5,816 bases of DNA from Clostridia bacterium. GTDB lineage: Bacteria; Bacillota; Clostridia; Christensenellales; Borkfalkiaceae. This document shows, in pieces, positions 1-5,816 of this stretch (positions are counted from its first letter, which is position 1; each line of letters starts with the position of its first letter). Under the pieces are notes generated by a model. The model did no database searches. It was not told the DNA's origin and saw only the letters and a program-made list of their open reading frames with translations. The DNA lies in contig JAFOHH010000027.1 in the NCBI GenBank assembly GCA_017421905.1, forward strand, positions 1 through 5,816. Direction: 5' to 3'. Made by a program: the position numbers and the translations under genes.

Positions 1-1
1 G

Positions 2-34
2 TTTAAGTTTTATTTAATTGACTTTGACTATAAT
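2..34 (+). promoter_or_regulatory. Probable promoter of the two-component/protease operon
   Basis: A perfect TATAAT -10 hexamer lies at 29-34, placing a likely transcription start near 41 and a leader of about 46 nt before the ATG at 87. No good -35 hexamer sits 16-18 bp upstream. The TTGACT copies at 18-23 and 24-29 are too close to this -10 to serve. Two TTTAA copies (2-6 and 13-17) repeat with an 11-bp period, the spacing that OmpR/PhoB-family regulators often recognise. A weak -35 plus such repeats would fit activation by the regulator encoded just downstream, but that is inference. Upstream sequence is cut off by the window edge. Confidence 0.5.
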
Positions 35-57
35 CACGCTAATCTTTCGCTATTGTT

Positions 58-73
58 GCGCGCTCACGCGCGC
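58..73 (+). promoter_or_regulatory. GC-only leader hairpin abutting the ribosome binding site
   Basis: GCGCGC at 58-63 pairs perfectly with GCGCGC at 68-73 around a TCAC loop. The stem ends one base before the Shine-Dalgarno sequence TAAGGAG (74-80), which is 6 nt from the ATG at 87. The hairpin does not cover the ribosome binding site and has no U-tract, so it is not a terminator. It could stabilise the mRNA 5' end or affect ribosome access. The structure is directly visible; the role is inferred. Confidence 0.4.
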
Positions 74-86
74 TAAGGAGAACCCG

Positions 87-773
87 ATGCGTATTTTGCT
101 AACCGAAGACGAAAAAAGTCTTTCCGACGCCCTTTGTTCTATTTTAAGAAAACAAAAATACGAGGTAGACGCCGCTTACGATGGAGAAGAGGGGTTAGAC
201 TTTGCTCTTTCCGGCATTTACGACGTTATTTTGCTCGACGTTATGATGCCCAAATTAAACGGCTTTGAAATGCTTTCCGCCCTCCGTAAAAAGGGCGTAA
301 AAACTCCCGTTTTAATGCTTACCGCCCTCTCGCAAACGCACGATAAAATTAAGGGGCTGGATGCCGGGGCAGACGATTATCTCGCCAAGCCCTTTGAAAC
401 GGAGGAGCTGCTTGCCAGAATCCGCGCGCTTCTTCGCCGCAACGTAGGCTATGCCGATAAGGAGCTTAGCTTTGGCGATCTCACTCTCAGCTTAACGGGC
501 TATACCCTTTCTTCGGGAGAAAAGAGCATTAAGCTTTCGGGCAAGGAATACGAAATTATGCGCTTTATGCTGCAAAGACCCTCCTTCGTTGCCGAAAAGG
601 AAGAAATCATCTCCAAGGTTTGGGGCTGGGATAACGATTTTGAAAGCAACAATTTAGAGGCGTATATGTCCTTCCTCCGTAAAAAGCTTGTCTTTTTACA
701 AACAAAGGTTACCATTTCCGCCGTACGCGGCGTGGGATATCAGCTTACGCTAAAACAAGAGAATGAAATATGA
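87..773 (+). CDS. OmpR/PhoB-family response regulator
   Basis: A 228-residue DNA-binding response regulator, the cytoplasmic output half of a two-component system. The receiver domain spans about residues 1-115: acidic pair E7/D8, phosphoacceptor D51 in the LLDVMMP motif, conserved T79 and K101 (KPF). A winged-helix DNA-binding domain follows at about 128-222, ending in the typical VRGVGYQL wing motif. Length is normal for the family. The start at 87 is chosen because TAAGGAG lies 6 nt upstream and the protein then begins directly with the first receiver strand. An in-frame ATG at 18 would add 23 unrelated residues translated from promoter and leader sequence. The stop overlaps the next gene's start (ATGA at 770-773), implying translational coupling to its kinase. 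Likely targets are its own operon and envelope-stress genes, by analogy with CssR and CiaR; the targets cannot be read from the sequence. Confidence 0.97.
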   Translation: MRILLTEDEKSLSDALCSILRKQKYEVDAAYDGEEGLDFALSGIYDVILLDVMMPKLNGFEMLSALRKKGVKTPVLMLTALSQTHDKIKGLDAGADDYLAKPFETEELLARIRALLRRNVGYADKELSFGDLTLSLTGYTLSSGEKSIKLSGKEYEIMRFMLQRPSFVAEKEEIISKVWGWDNDFESNNLEAYMSFLRKKLVFLQTKVTISAVRGVGYQLTLKQENEI

Positions 774-2002
774 AAAAAATAAAAACCCACAAACCGAAAG
801 ACGCCTTTCTTTCCACCCGTATTAAGTTTACCTTTTTTTGCGGACTCATCAGCTTTGGGCTCTTACTCGTTATTTTTGCGGCAACGCTATTTGCCAACTA
901 CCGCGTAGTGTACGATTCCGTTTTGGAAAATATGGCAAAGGCGGTAACCGCCACCACAAACGAAACGCCCGAAGAAATTCCCGCCTCCTGCCTCGTGTTT
1001 CGGTATTTAGATGAAAAAACGCTAACTGCGGAAAACGCCGAATCCTATGCGGAGGAAACCCTTTACCTCATTGCAGACAACGCGCGCAAGCACCCCAACC
1101 AAAAGTTTACGATACAGGGGAGAACGTACGTTAGTCACGAGGTCCATCGCGATAACCTCCGCTTTATCGCCGTGTTCGACGCTACCGAGGAGGTTTATTA
1201 CCTGCATCGCTCGGTAACCGTTCTTTTTATCGGTTTAATCGTGGGCGGAATTGCTCTCGTCCTTATCAGCTGGTTTTATTCTTATTACGTAGTAAAGCCT
1301 GCAAAGGACGCCTTTTATAAGCAGCGCGAATTAGTCGCCAACGCCTCGCACGAGCTCAAAACGCCGCTCACCGTTATCGCCGCCAATCTAAGCTTGGTGC
1401 AAAGCGAGCCCACCTCTACCGTGCAGGAAAATGAAAAATGGCTTACCGCGGTCGATTCGCAGGTCAAGCGCATGAACTCCCTCGTTTTGGAAATGCTCGA
1501 TTTATGCCGCACCGAACAGCACGATTTATACGCCGCAAGAGAGGAAATCGACGTTTCCGCTTTGCTTGCAGGCAGCGTTTTATGTGTGGAGGCCGCTTGC
1601 TACGAAAAGGACGTTTCCCTTTCCTTGCACGCAGAGGAAAACCTTCTCTTTCGCACGAATCGCGCCGCTATGGAAAAGCTAACGCTCATTTTGTTGGATA
1701 ACGCCGTAAAATATTGTGAGAAGGGCGGAACGATTTCCGTTTATTTAAAAAGGAAGAGAAAAGCCTTACTTTTTGCCGTTTCCAACACGGGGAAAGGCAT
1801 CTCTGCCGAAGAGAAAAAGCACGTTTTCGAGCGCTTTTATAAGGGCGATGCCTCCCATCATTCGGTAGAGCCCACCTCGTTTGGCAAAAGCTTTGGCCTG
1901 GGGCTTTCCATTGCAGAGGCCATCGCAAAGGAGCTGGGCGGCGCGCTTTCCTGCCGCTCGCAGGACGGCGTTACCACCTTTAGTGCGATTTTCTTTGAAT
2001 AA
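770..2002 (+). CDS. Membrane sensor histidine kinase
   Basis: A 410-residue kinase, cognate partner of the preceding regulator. TM1 is at about 20-42, an extracytoplasmic sensor region of roughly 100 residues follows (44-147), and TM2 is at about 149-171. Only about 20 residues separate TM2 from the H-box, so there is no HAMP domain. The H-box reads ASHELKTPLT with phosphoacceptor H194. The ATPase domain (about 298-410) shows the N-box LLDNAVKY (N311), a G1 box NTGKGI (339-344) with Asn where Asp is usual, the F-box FERFYK (353-358) and the G2 box FGLGLSI (375-381). Asn in G1 also occurs in other Gram-positive kinases, so activity is expected. The sensor region matches no domain I recognise. 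The next gene, an exported protease, suggests it senses an envelope or secretion signal. The start overlaps the regulator's stop by 4 nt. Confidence 0.97.
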   Translation: MKKIKTHKPKDAFLSTRIKFTFFCGLISFGLLLVIFAATLFANYRVVYDSVLENMAKAVTATTNETPEEIPASCLVFRYLDEKTLTAENAESYAEETLYLIADNARKHPNQKFTIQGRTYVSHEVHRDNLRFIAVFDATEEVYYLHRSVTVLFIGLIVGGIALVLISWFYSYYVVKPAKDAFYKQRELVANASHELKTPLTVIAANLSLVQSEPTSTVQENEKWLTAVDSQVKRMNSLVLEMLDLCRTEQHDLYAAREEIDVSALLAGSVLCVEAACYEKDVSLSLHAEENLLFRTNRAAMEKLTLILLDNAVKYCEKGGTISVYLKRKRKALLFAVSNTGKGISAEEKKHVFERFYKGDASHHSVEPTSFGKSFGLGLSIAEAIAKELGGALSCRSQDGVTTFSAIFFE

Positions 2003-2027
2003 TCCATTTAATTAAAAAATCCTCGTT

Positions 2028-2035
2028 ATAAGGAG
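2028..2035 (+). promoter_or_regulatory. Ribosome binding site of the protease gene
   Basis: ATAAGGAG lies 7 nt before the ATG at 2043, a near-ideal Shine-Dalgarno sequence. The 40-nt gap after the kinase stop has no hairpin and no convincing promoter, so the protease is most likely translated from the same mRNA as the two-component genes. Confidence 0.8.
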
Positions 2036-2042
2036 TTTTGTT

Positions 2043-3383
2043 ATGAAAAAACTAACGAAAGGTATGCTTACCGCTATTCTTATCCTTTTAGCGGCACTTT
2101 CTCTTACTGCCTGCTCGTTCGAACTGGTCGGCGGTCCTTCCGCTTACGACGTCGCTGTAAAAAACGGCTTTCAAGGCACGGAGGCAGAGTGGTTGGAATC
2201 GTTAAAAGGCGCACAAGGCCCTGCCGGTCCGCAAGGCGAGCTTACGGTTATCGAGTCCCTGTATCAAGAGGCGGTTAAAAACGGGTTCGAGGGCGATTTC
2301 TTCGCCTTTATCGAGCAATCCTTGTCCGAAACGAGCATTTCCACCCCCGAATACGCGGCAAACAAAGCGGCACTATCCGCTTGCAGCGTATACGCCACCT
2401 TTACCACCAAGCAGCTTTGGGGCTCCGTATCTACGGCAACCTCGGCAGGGGCAGGCGTTATTTGGCAGTTGGATCAGGAAAAGGGCGATGCCTACGTCAT
2501 TACCAACTACCACGTCGTTTATTCCGCAACCGATACGGACGGAAAGGCAGATTCCATTCGCCTCTACTTATACGGCAAAGAATATGCCGATTACGCCATT
2601 CCCGCAACCTACGTAGGCGGCGCAATGAGCTACGATATCGCCCTTTTAAAGGTAACGGATAGCGAAGTGTTAAAAACTTCCTCCGTGCGCGCCGTAGACA
2701 CCGCCGATTCCGATAAGCTTTTGCTCGGAGCATCCGTCGTGGCGGTAGGAAACCCTAAATCGGACGGCATTTCCGCCAGCAGCGGCATCGTCAGCGTTCC
2801 CTCCGAATATATCACGATGACGGCCGCAGACGATCAAACCACGGTAGAATTCCGCGTAATCCGCGTAGACGCTGCAGTAAACAGCGGCAACTCGGGCGGC
2901 GGGCTATATAATTTAAAAGGGGAGCTCGTCGGCATCGTCAACGCAAAAATGGTAGATAGCAACGTAGAAAACATCGGTTACGCCATTCCTTCTAACATTG
3001 CAATTAACGTAGCAAAAAACATTCTTGCCAACTGCGATGGAGAAGAGCATACGATGATGCAACGCTGTCTTCTTGGCGTAACGCTTAGTCAAACCTCCGT
3101 AACTACGGAATACGACCCCGAAACCTTTGCCGTGCAAATTAAAAGCCAAATTGTTGTTTCTTCGGTTACGGAAGGCGGTATTGCGCACGGCAAGCTGCAA
3201 GTAAACGACGTAGTCGTTGCCGCAACCTTAAACGGAGAGCGCAAGGAAATTTTTGCCATGCATACGGCAATCGATCAACTCCTCGCCGCAAAGGTGGGCG
3301 ATACCGTTACGCTGGAAATTATCCGTAACGGCGAAACGCTTACTTATTCCTTTACCTTTACCACGGCAACGGAAGTTGCTTAA
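2043..3383 (+). CDS. HtrA/DegP-like trypsin-type serine protease, predicted lipoprotein with PDZ domain
   Basis: A 446-residue predicted surface-anchored protease that would degrade misfolded exported proteins. The N-terminus is a lipoprotein signal peptide: KK-rich start, hydrophobic stretch at about 9-20, and lipobox LTAC with lipidated C24. Residues 33-96 hold two copies of an 'AVKNGF.G' motif (36-43 and 77-84) flanking a four-triplet Gly-X-Y stretch (GAQ GPA GPQ GEL, 56-67). The chymotrypsin-fold domain spans about 127-330 with a complete triad: H157 in TNYHVV, D198 in YDIALLKV, S284 in GNSGGG. The usual 'NPGNSGGP' context is NSGNSGGG here. IGYAIPSN (311-318) matches the conserved end of HtrA domains. 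A PDZ domain follows (about 343-440), with carboxylate-loop candidate LLGVTL and the segment VNDVVVAA. Family members usually have an N-terminal membrane helix, so the lipid anchor and repeat stalk are the unusual part. Probably regulated by the adjacent two-component system; a scaffold or sensor role is possible too. Confidence 0.95.
   Translation: MKKLTKGMLTAILILLAALSLTACSFELVGGPSAYDVAVKNGFQGTEAEWLESLKGAQGPAGPQGELTVIESLYQEAVKNGFEGDFFAFIEQSLSETSISTPEYAANKAALSACSVYATFTTKQLWGSVSTATSAGAGVIWQLDQEKGDAYVITNYHVVYSATDTDGKADSIRLYLYGKEYADYAIPATYVGGAMSYDIALLKVTDSEVLKTSSVRAVDTADSDKLLLGASVVAVGNPKSDGISASSGIVSVPSEYITMTAADDQTTVEFRVIRVDAAVNSGNSGGGLYNLKGELVGIVNAKMVDSNVENIGYAIPSNIAINVAKNILANCDGEEHTMMQRCLLGVTLSQTSVTTEYDPETFAVQIKSQIVVSSVTEGGIAHGKLQVNDVVVAATLNGERKEIFAMHTAIDQLLAAKVGDTVTLEIIRNGETLTYSFTFTTATEVA
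2136..2330 (+). repeat. Two 'AVKNGF.G' repeats around a short collagen-like tract
   Basis: Within the protease gene, residues 32-56 (AYDVAVKNGFQGTEAEW and following) and 71-96 (LYQEAVKNGFEG and following) align as two divergent copies, sharing AVKNGF-x-G followed by an acidic or aromatic helix-like segment. Between them lie four Gly-X-Y triplets. The first unit resembles a motif I know next to collagen-like repeats in Gram-positive surface and phage tail proteins. Here it would form a spacer between lipid anchor and protease domain. The similarity is at protein level only; the DNA copies have diverged. Confidence 0.7.
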
Positions 3384-3411
3384 CGCACCAAAATATCTTT
3401 TTTGCATAACG

Positions 3412-3438
3412 AAAGGCGCGGCAATTTGCCGCGCCTTT
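3412..3438. terminator. Shared intrinsic terminator between convergent genes
   Basis: A perfect 12-bp inverted repeat (AAAGGCGCGGCA and its complement, 3412-3423 and 3427-3438) with an ATT loop lies 28 nt after the protease stop and 21 nt beyond the stop of the opposing transporter gene. On the plus strand the stem runs into TTTTC; on the minus strand it ends in TTTCG. The U-tracts are short both ways, but the stem is strong and the position between converging genes fits a bidirectional terminator. Confidence 0.8.
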
Positions 3439-3459
3439 TCTACTGTGTTGCGCCTAAAA

Positions 3460-4626
3460 TTAAACGTAATTTCTATCGAAATAAAATACGAAGTAGTAGG
3501 TGGTCTCTTCCTCTTTAAACGCGGCGTTTAGCGCGGTTAAAACGTCTTCTTTGGTAATGGTAACGTCGTAGGGGACAACGCAGTCAAACAACAAATTCGT
3601 GTGCGTGTTGCCCTGTACCATGCGGAAATCGTGTAAGGAAAGGGCAGGGTTAAGCGCAAGCAACGTTTGCGTAACCTTGGCTTGCAGGCGGTCGGATTCG
3701 GGATTGTTCGCCGCAACGGGATCGGTATGCACGGAAAGGTGCACGTTAAGTGCGGCAAAAACCTCGCGTTCGATATTATCTACTAAATCGTGCGAAATCA
3801 GCGCGTCTACCTCGGCGTCTACTTCTACGTGAACGGAAGCAAAAATTTGCGTTGCGCCGTAGCTGTGCAGCATTAAATCGTGGATGCCCAGCACTCCGTC
3901 GTACGCAAGCAACTTTTCCTTTATTTCTTTTACAAGGTCTTTGCTGGGCGGCGTTCCAAGCAAGGGGTCAACCGTTTCCTTTACCAGCTTTATGCCGGAA
4001 ATTAAAATAAACAGCGAAACCGCCACACCCATATAGCCGTCTAAATTCAAGCCGCTAAAATAATAAATAAAACCGGCAACCAAAACCGAACAGGTAGCAA
4101 TTACGTCGTTGCGGCTATCCGCTGCGCTGGCTTTTAACGCGTCGCTAGAAATAGCCTTGCCAAAATCGTAATACAAAAGCGCCAAAAACAGCTTTGTTAA
4201 AATGGCTGCCCCCAGAACAAGAAAGGTAACGGCGGAAAAGGATAGCGGCGTAGGCGCTATAATTTTTTCCACGGAAGATTTCCCTAGCATAAGCCCAATC
4301 GCCACCACGATAAACGCAACGATCAAGCCGGAAACGTATTCAAATCTGGCGTGCCCAAAGGGATGCTCTTCGTCGGCGGGCTTTGCCGAAATTTTAAACC
4401 CTAAAAGCGTAATAATGGAAGATCCTGCATCCGAAAGGTTGTTAATAGCGTCGGCAACAACGGTAATACTGCCGGATAAAATACCAACGGCAATTTTAGC
4501 GGCAAACAGCAGTAGGTTGGTTACAATGCCAATTGCCCCTGCCGTTTTTCCGTATGCGTAGCGCACCTCGGGGAGCTGCAGTTGCGTATGGTGTTTAATA
4601 AACGTTTTTTTAATGAGTGGAAACAT
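3460..4626 (-). CDS. Cation diffusion facilitator (CDF) family metal exporter, possibly manganese
   Basis: A 388-residue inner-membrane metal/proton antiporter with six predicted helices (about 30-49, 54-76, 97-115, 129-152, 172-190, 196-215). The family block around LSDAGSS and the loop HPFGHARFEY (88-97) are intact. The transport site reads N62-x3-D66 in TM2 and D170-x3-D174 in TM5. Zinc exporters such as E. coli YiiP have Asp/Asp and His/Asp there, whereas streptococcal MntE, a manganese exporter, has the Asn/Asp/Asp/Asp set as I recall it. Mn(II) efflux is therefore the best guess. After a cytoplasmic dimerisation domain (about 225-303), residues 311-388 form an extra C-terminal region resembling a second copy, making the protein longer than YiiP. 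The ATG at 4626 has AAGGA upstream but at a longish 12 nt. The start still fits because the N-terminal 'VRYAYGKTAGAIGI' segment typical of this subgroup is complete. Substrate not proven. Confidence 0.95.
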   Translation of the reverse strand: MFPLIKKTFIKHHTQLQLPEVRYAYGKTAGAIGIVTNLLLFAAKIAVGILSGSITVVADAINNLSDAGSSIITLLGFKISAKPADEEHPFGHARFEYVSGLIVAFIVVAIGLMLGKSSVEKIIAPTPLSFSAVTFLVLGAAILTKLFLALLYYDFGKAISSDALKASAADSRNDVIATCSVLVAGFIYYFSGLNLDGYMGVAVSLFILISGIKLVKETVDPLLGTPPSKDLVKEIKEKLLAYDGVLGIHDLMLHSYGATQIFASVHVEVDAEVDALISHDLVDNIEREVFAALNVHLSVHTDPVAANNPESDRLQAKVTQTLLALNPALSLHDFRMVQGNTHTNLLFDCVVPYDVTITKEDVLTALNAAFKEEETTYYFVFYFDRNYV

Positions 4627-4762
4627 TTCTTTGTCTTTTCCTTATGTATTAAGAATGGTTTTATAAAGGTGTAAAAGGTTTTCCTATCGCTGAAAAAATA
4701 AAACTTCCGCCCTCTAAAAAGAATGGCTTTTCGGTAGCGGTAAAACTTTTCCGCAAGGGGAA
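4627..4762 (-). other. Intergenic region between oxidoreductase and CDF genes
   Basis: This 136-nt gap holds no ORF. Just past the oxidoreductase stop is an imperfect 18-bp dyad (4737-4754, GCGG..CCGC with an A/T-rich centre). Its TAAAACTT(TT)CCGC half recurs at 4699-4710. Reading on the minus strand, T-rich stretches (about 4703-4692) follow a GGCGG run, which could act as a weak terminator, though no clean stem precedes them. Possible CDF promoter elements on the minus strand are TTTACA (4675-4670) with TAATAC (4651-4646) at 18-bp spacing, or TATAAA (4665-4660) without a matching -35; neither is convincing. A separate transcript for the CDF gene is plausible but unproven. Confidence 0.4.
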
Positions 4763-5816
4763 TTAGTCCTTGCCGGCAGGGAAAAACAAGCTTTCGCTCG
4801 GCACGATTGCACCACTATCGGATAGCGTTTTTTTCAAAAGGGCAAGATTCACGGCTCGCACTTCGCCGCTCTGTTCTACGGCAAGCGCGGCGGCAGTCCC
4901 TGCGGCCTCGCCCATTGCCATACAGCTGGCCTTTACGCGCAGGGCGCTCATTACCTCACGGTCGGCGCAAGCGCATCGCCCCGCAACCAGCAGGTTGGTT
5001 AGCCCTTTCACCTGTAATGCACGGTAGGGAATGGTAGGTACAACGCCGTCGGGCAATCTTTGTCCTTTCAGCGCGTTATTTTCCTCGTAAGTGTGTAAAT
5101 CGATATTATAATACCCGTAGCAAACCGAATCTTCCTCAATTTTTCCCGAAAGGAAGTCCGCTTTCGATATTTCTTTCTCGCAAACAATTCTTCTCGTTTC
5201 GCGCGGGGCGGTATACGCGGCGGAAGAAAACACCGTAACGTCGGCCTCTTCCTTTGCAAAACGCAGCATGCGCGCCATTTTTTCGCGCCCCTCAATTTCC
5301 GCCTTCGTCAAGCCCTCGGCAAAAGAGCCGTCCATCACCACGTGGTTGGCATTGTCGCCGCCCTCTATAAAAAAGTTTTTAATGGGCGCGTGATATTCCG
5401 GCCAAAAATCGCCGTGCAAAATTTCGCCGTTCTCTCTTTTTTGTTGAAATTTTTCCCGCAATTCGCCATCGGAAAGCACTTCTAGATTGTTGGTACGGAA
5501 GGTATATCCGTAAGTGCCGGGTTGCAGAACCTCGCCTTTTTGGTAAGAAGCGCCTGACAAAATGGAAAGATCTCCATCGCCCGTGCAGTCGATAAACACG
5601 TCGGCAGCAAATAAAGCAAGCCCGTTCTTTTCAGCGGCAATTACACCGCAAACCTTGTCGTTTTCTACCACGGCATCTACAATTTTCGTGTGAAAAAACA
5701 ACCTAACACCCGCTTCCAGGCACATGCGGTTCATTTCGGCTTCCGCCATAGGCGCACAAACCTTTACGTTAGAAGGAATCCCGCCCAGCCGCGTGTCAAT
5801 TTTGGAAAAATCGGGA
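4763..5816 (-). CDS. FAD-dependent oxidoreductase (FAD_oxidored family), C-terminal part
   Basis: The open frame runs from the right window edge to the TAA at 4763-4765, giving 350 visible residues. The first, beginning PDFSKIDTRLGG, lie before the ATG at 5749, so that ATG is internal and the gene is cut by the edge. The missing N-terminus should hold the Rossmann GxGxxG dinucleotide-binding motif. Visible signatures of the family are DVFIDCTGDGDL (5602-5567), ETRRI (about 5200), IPYRALQVKGL and LLVAGRCACADREV (about 5030-4955), then MGEAAGTAAALA (4912-4877), the C-terminal FAD-contacting segment. The enzyme is a cytoplasmic flavoprotein with unknown substrate; relatives are often annotated only as 'FAD-dependent oxidoreductase', some near sugar-catabolism genes. 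No signal peptide can be judged. It lies upstream of the CDF gene on the same strand, 136 nt apart, so a functional link is weak. Confidence 0.93.
   Translation of the reverse strand, partial: PDFSKIDTRLGGIPSNVKVCAPMAEAEMNRMCLEAGVRLFFHTKIVDAVVENDKVCGVIAAEKNGLALFAADVFIDCTGDGDLSILSGASYQKGEVLQPGTYGYTFRTNNLEVLSDGELREKFQQKRENGEILHGDFWPEYHAPIKNFFIEGGDNANHVVMDGSFAEGLTKAEIEGREKMARMLRFAKEEADVTVFSSAAYTAPRETRRIVCEKEISKADFLSGKIEEDSVCYGYYNIDLHTYEENNALKGQRLPDGVVPTIPYRALQVKGLTNLLVAGRCACADREVMSALRVKASCMAMGEAAGTAAALAVEQSGEVRAVNLALLKKTLSDSGAIVPSESLFFPAGKD

Noticed and set aside
18..34. TTGACT as -35 for the TATAAT box
   Set aside because: The two copies leave 5 bp or none before the -10, far from the required 16-18 bp. 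Other downstream -10 candidates are poor.
18..86. Upstream in-frame ATG that would extend the response regulator by 23 residues
   Set aside because: It has no ribosome binding site, overlaps the -10 box, and the added residues do not belong to a receiver domain. The ATG at 87 has an ideal site.
1438..1928. Open frames on both strands inside the kinase gene
   Set aside because: Arg/Cys/Phe-rich composition and full overlap with conserved kinase motifs mark them as shadow frames.
2003..2042. Separate promoter for the protease in the short gap after the kinase
   Set aside because: The only -10-like string (TATAAG) overlaps the ribosome binding site and would leave no usable leader. A promoter inside the kinase gene cannot be excluded.
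4202..4561. 119-codon plus-strand frame opposite the CDF gene
   Set aside because: It is antisense to a clearly conserved transporter, has no recognisable motif and no ribosome binding site of note.
5747..5749. ATG as true start of the oxidoreductase
   Set aside because: The frame stays open upstream to the window edge with family-like sequence, and the residue after this Met is in the middle of the FAD fold.

Overview
The window holds five protein-coding genes in two convergent blocks and looks like ordinary chromosomal DNA of a Bacillota (Firmicutes) bacterium, probably a gut-type Clostridia lineage. That placement is an inference. It rests on strong AAGGAG-type ribosome binding sites, a lipobox-bearing secreted protease with short Gly-X-Y and 'AVKNGF.G' segments, a HAMP-less histidine kinase and the CDF subfamily. 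No rRNA, tRNA or other taxonomic marker is present. I see no mobile element, CRISPR array, RNA gene or phage gene.

Left block, plus strand (about 1-3440). A promoter-like leader with a perfect TATAAT and a GC-only hairpin precedes an OmpR/PhoB-type response regulator (87-773). Its stop codon overlaps the start of a membrane histidine kinase (770-2002) in an ATGA arrangement. After only 40 nt, with its own good ribosome binding site, comes a predicted lipoprotein of the HtrA/DegP (trypsin-like plus PDZ) family (2043-3383). This looks like one operon: an envelope-sensing two-component system followed by an extracytoplasmic quality-control protease. It recalls the known CssRS-htrA and CiaRH-htrA regulatory pairings. 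A strong 12-bp GC-rich hairpin (3412-3438) lies between the two convergent blocks and probably serves as their shared terminator.

Right block, minus strand (3460-5816). A cation diffusion facilitator (3460-4626) lies downstream of the C-terminal part of an FAD-dependent oxidoreductase (4763-5816), whose N-terminus is outside the window. The CDF protein carries Asn/Asp in TM2 and Asp/Asp in TM5 where zinc exporters carry Asp/Asp and His/Asp. That suggests manganese rather than zinc export. The 136-nt gap between these two genes contains an imperfect palindrome, a short repeat and weak promoter-like sequences.

The points most worth a second look are the operon linking the two-component system to the HtrA lipoprotein, the unusual N-terminal region of that protease, and the metal-site residues and duplicated C-terminal domain of the CDF transporter. 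I found no strong case for a wholly new system.
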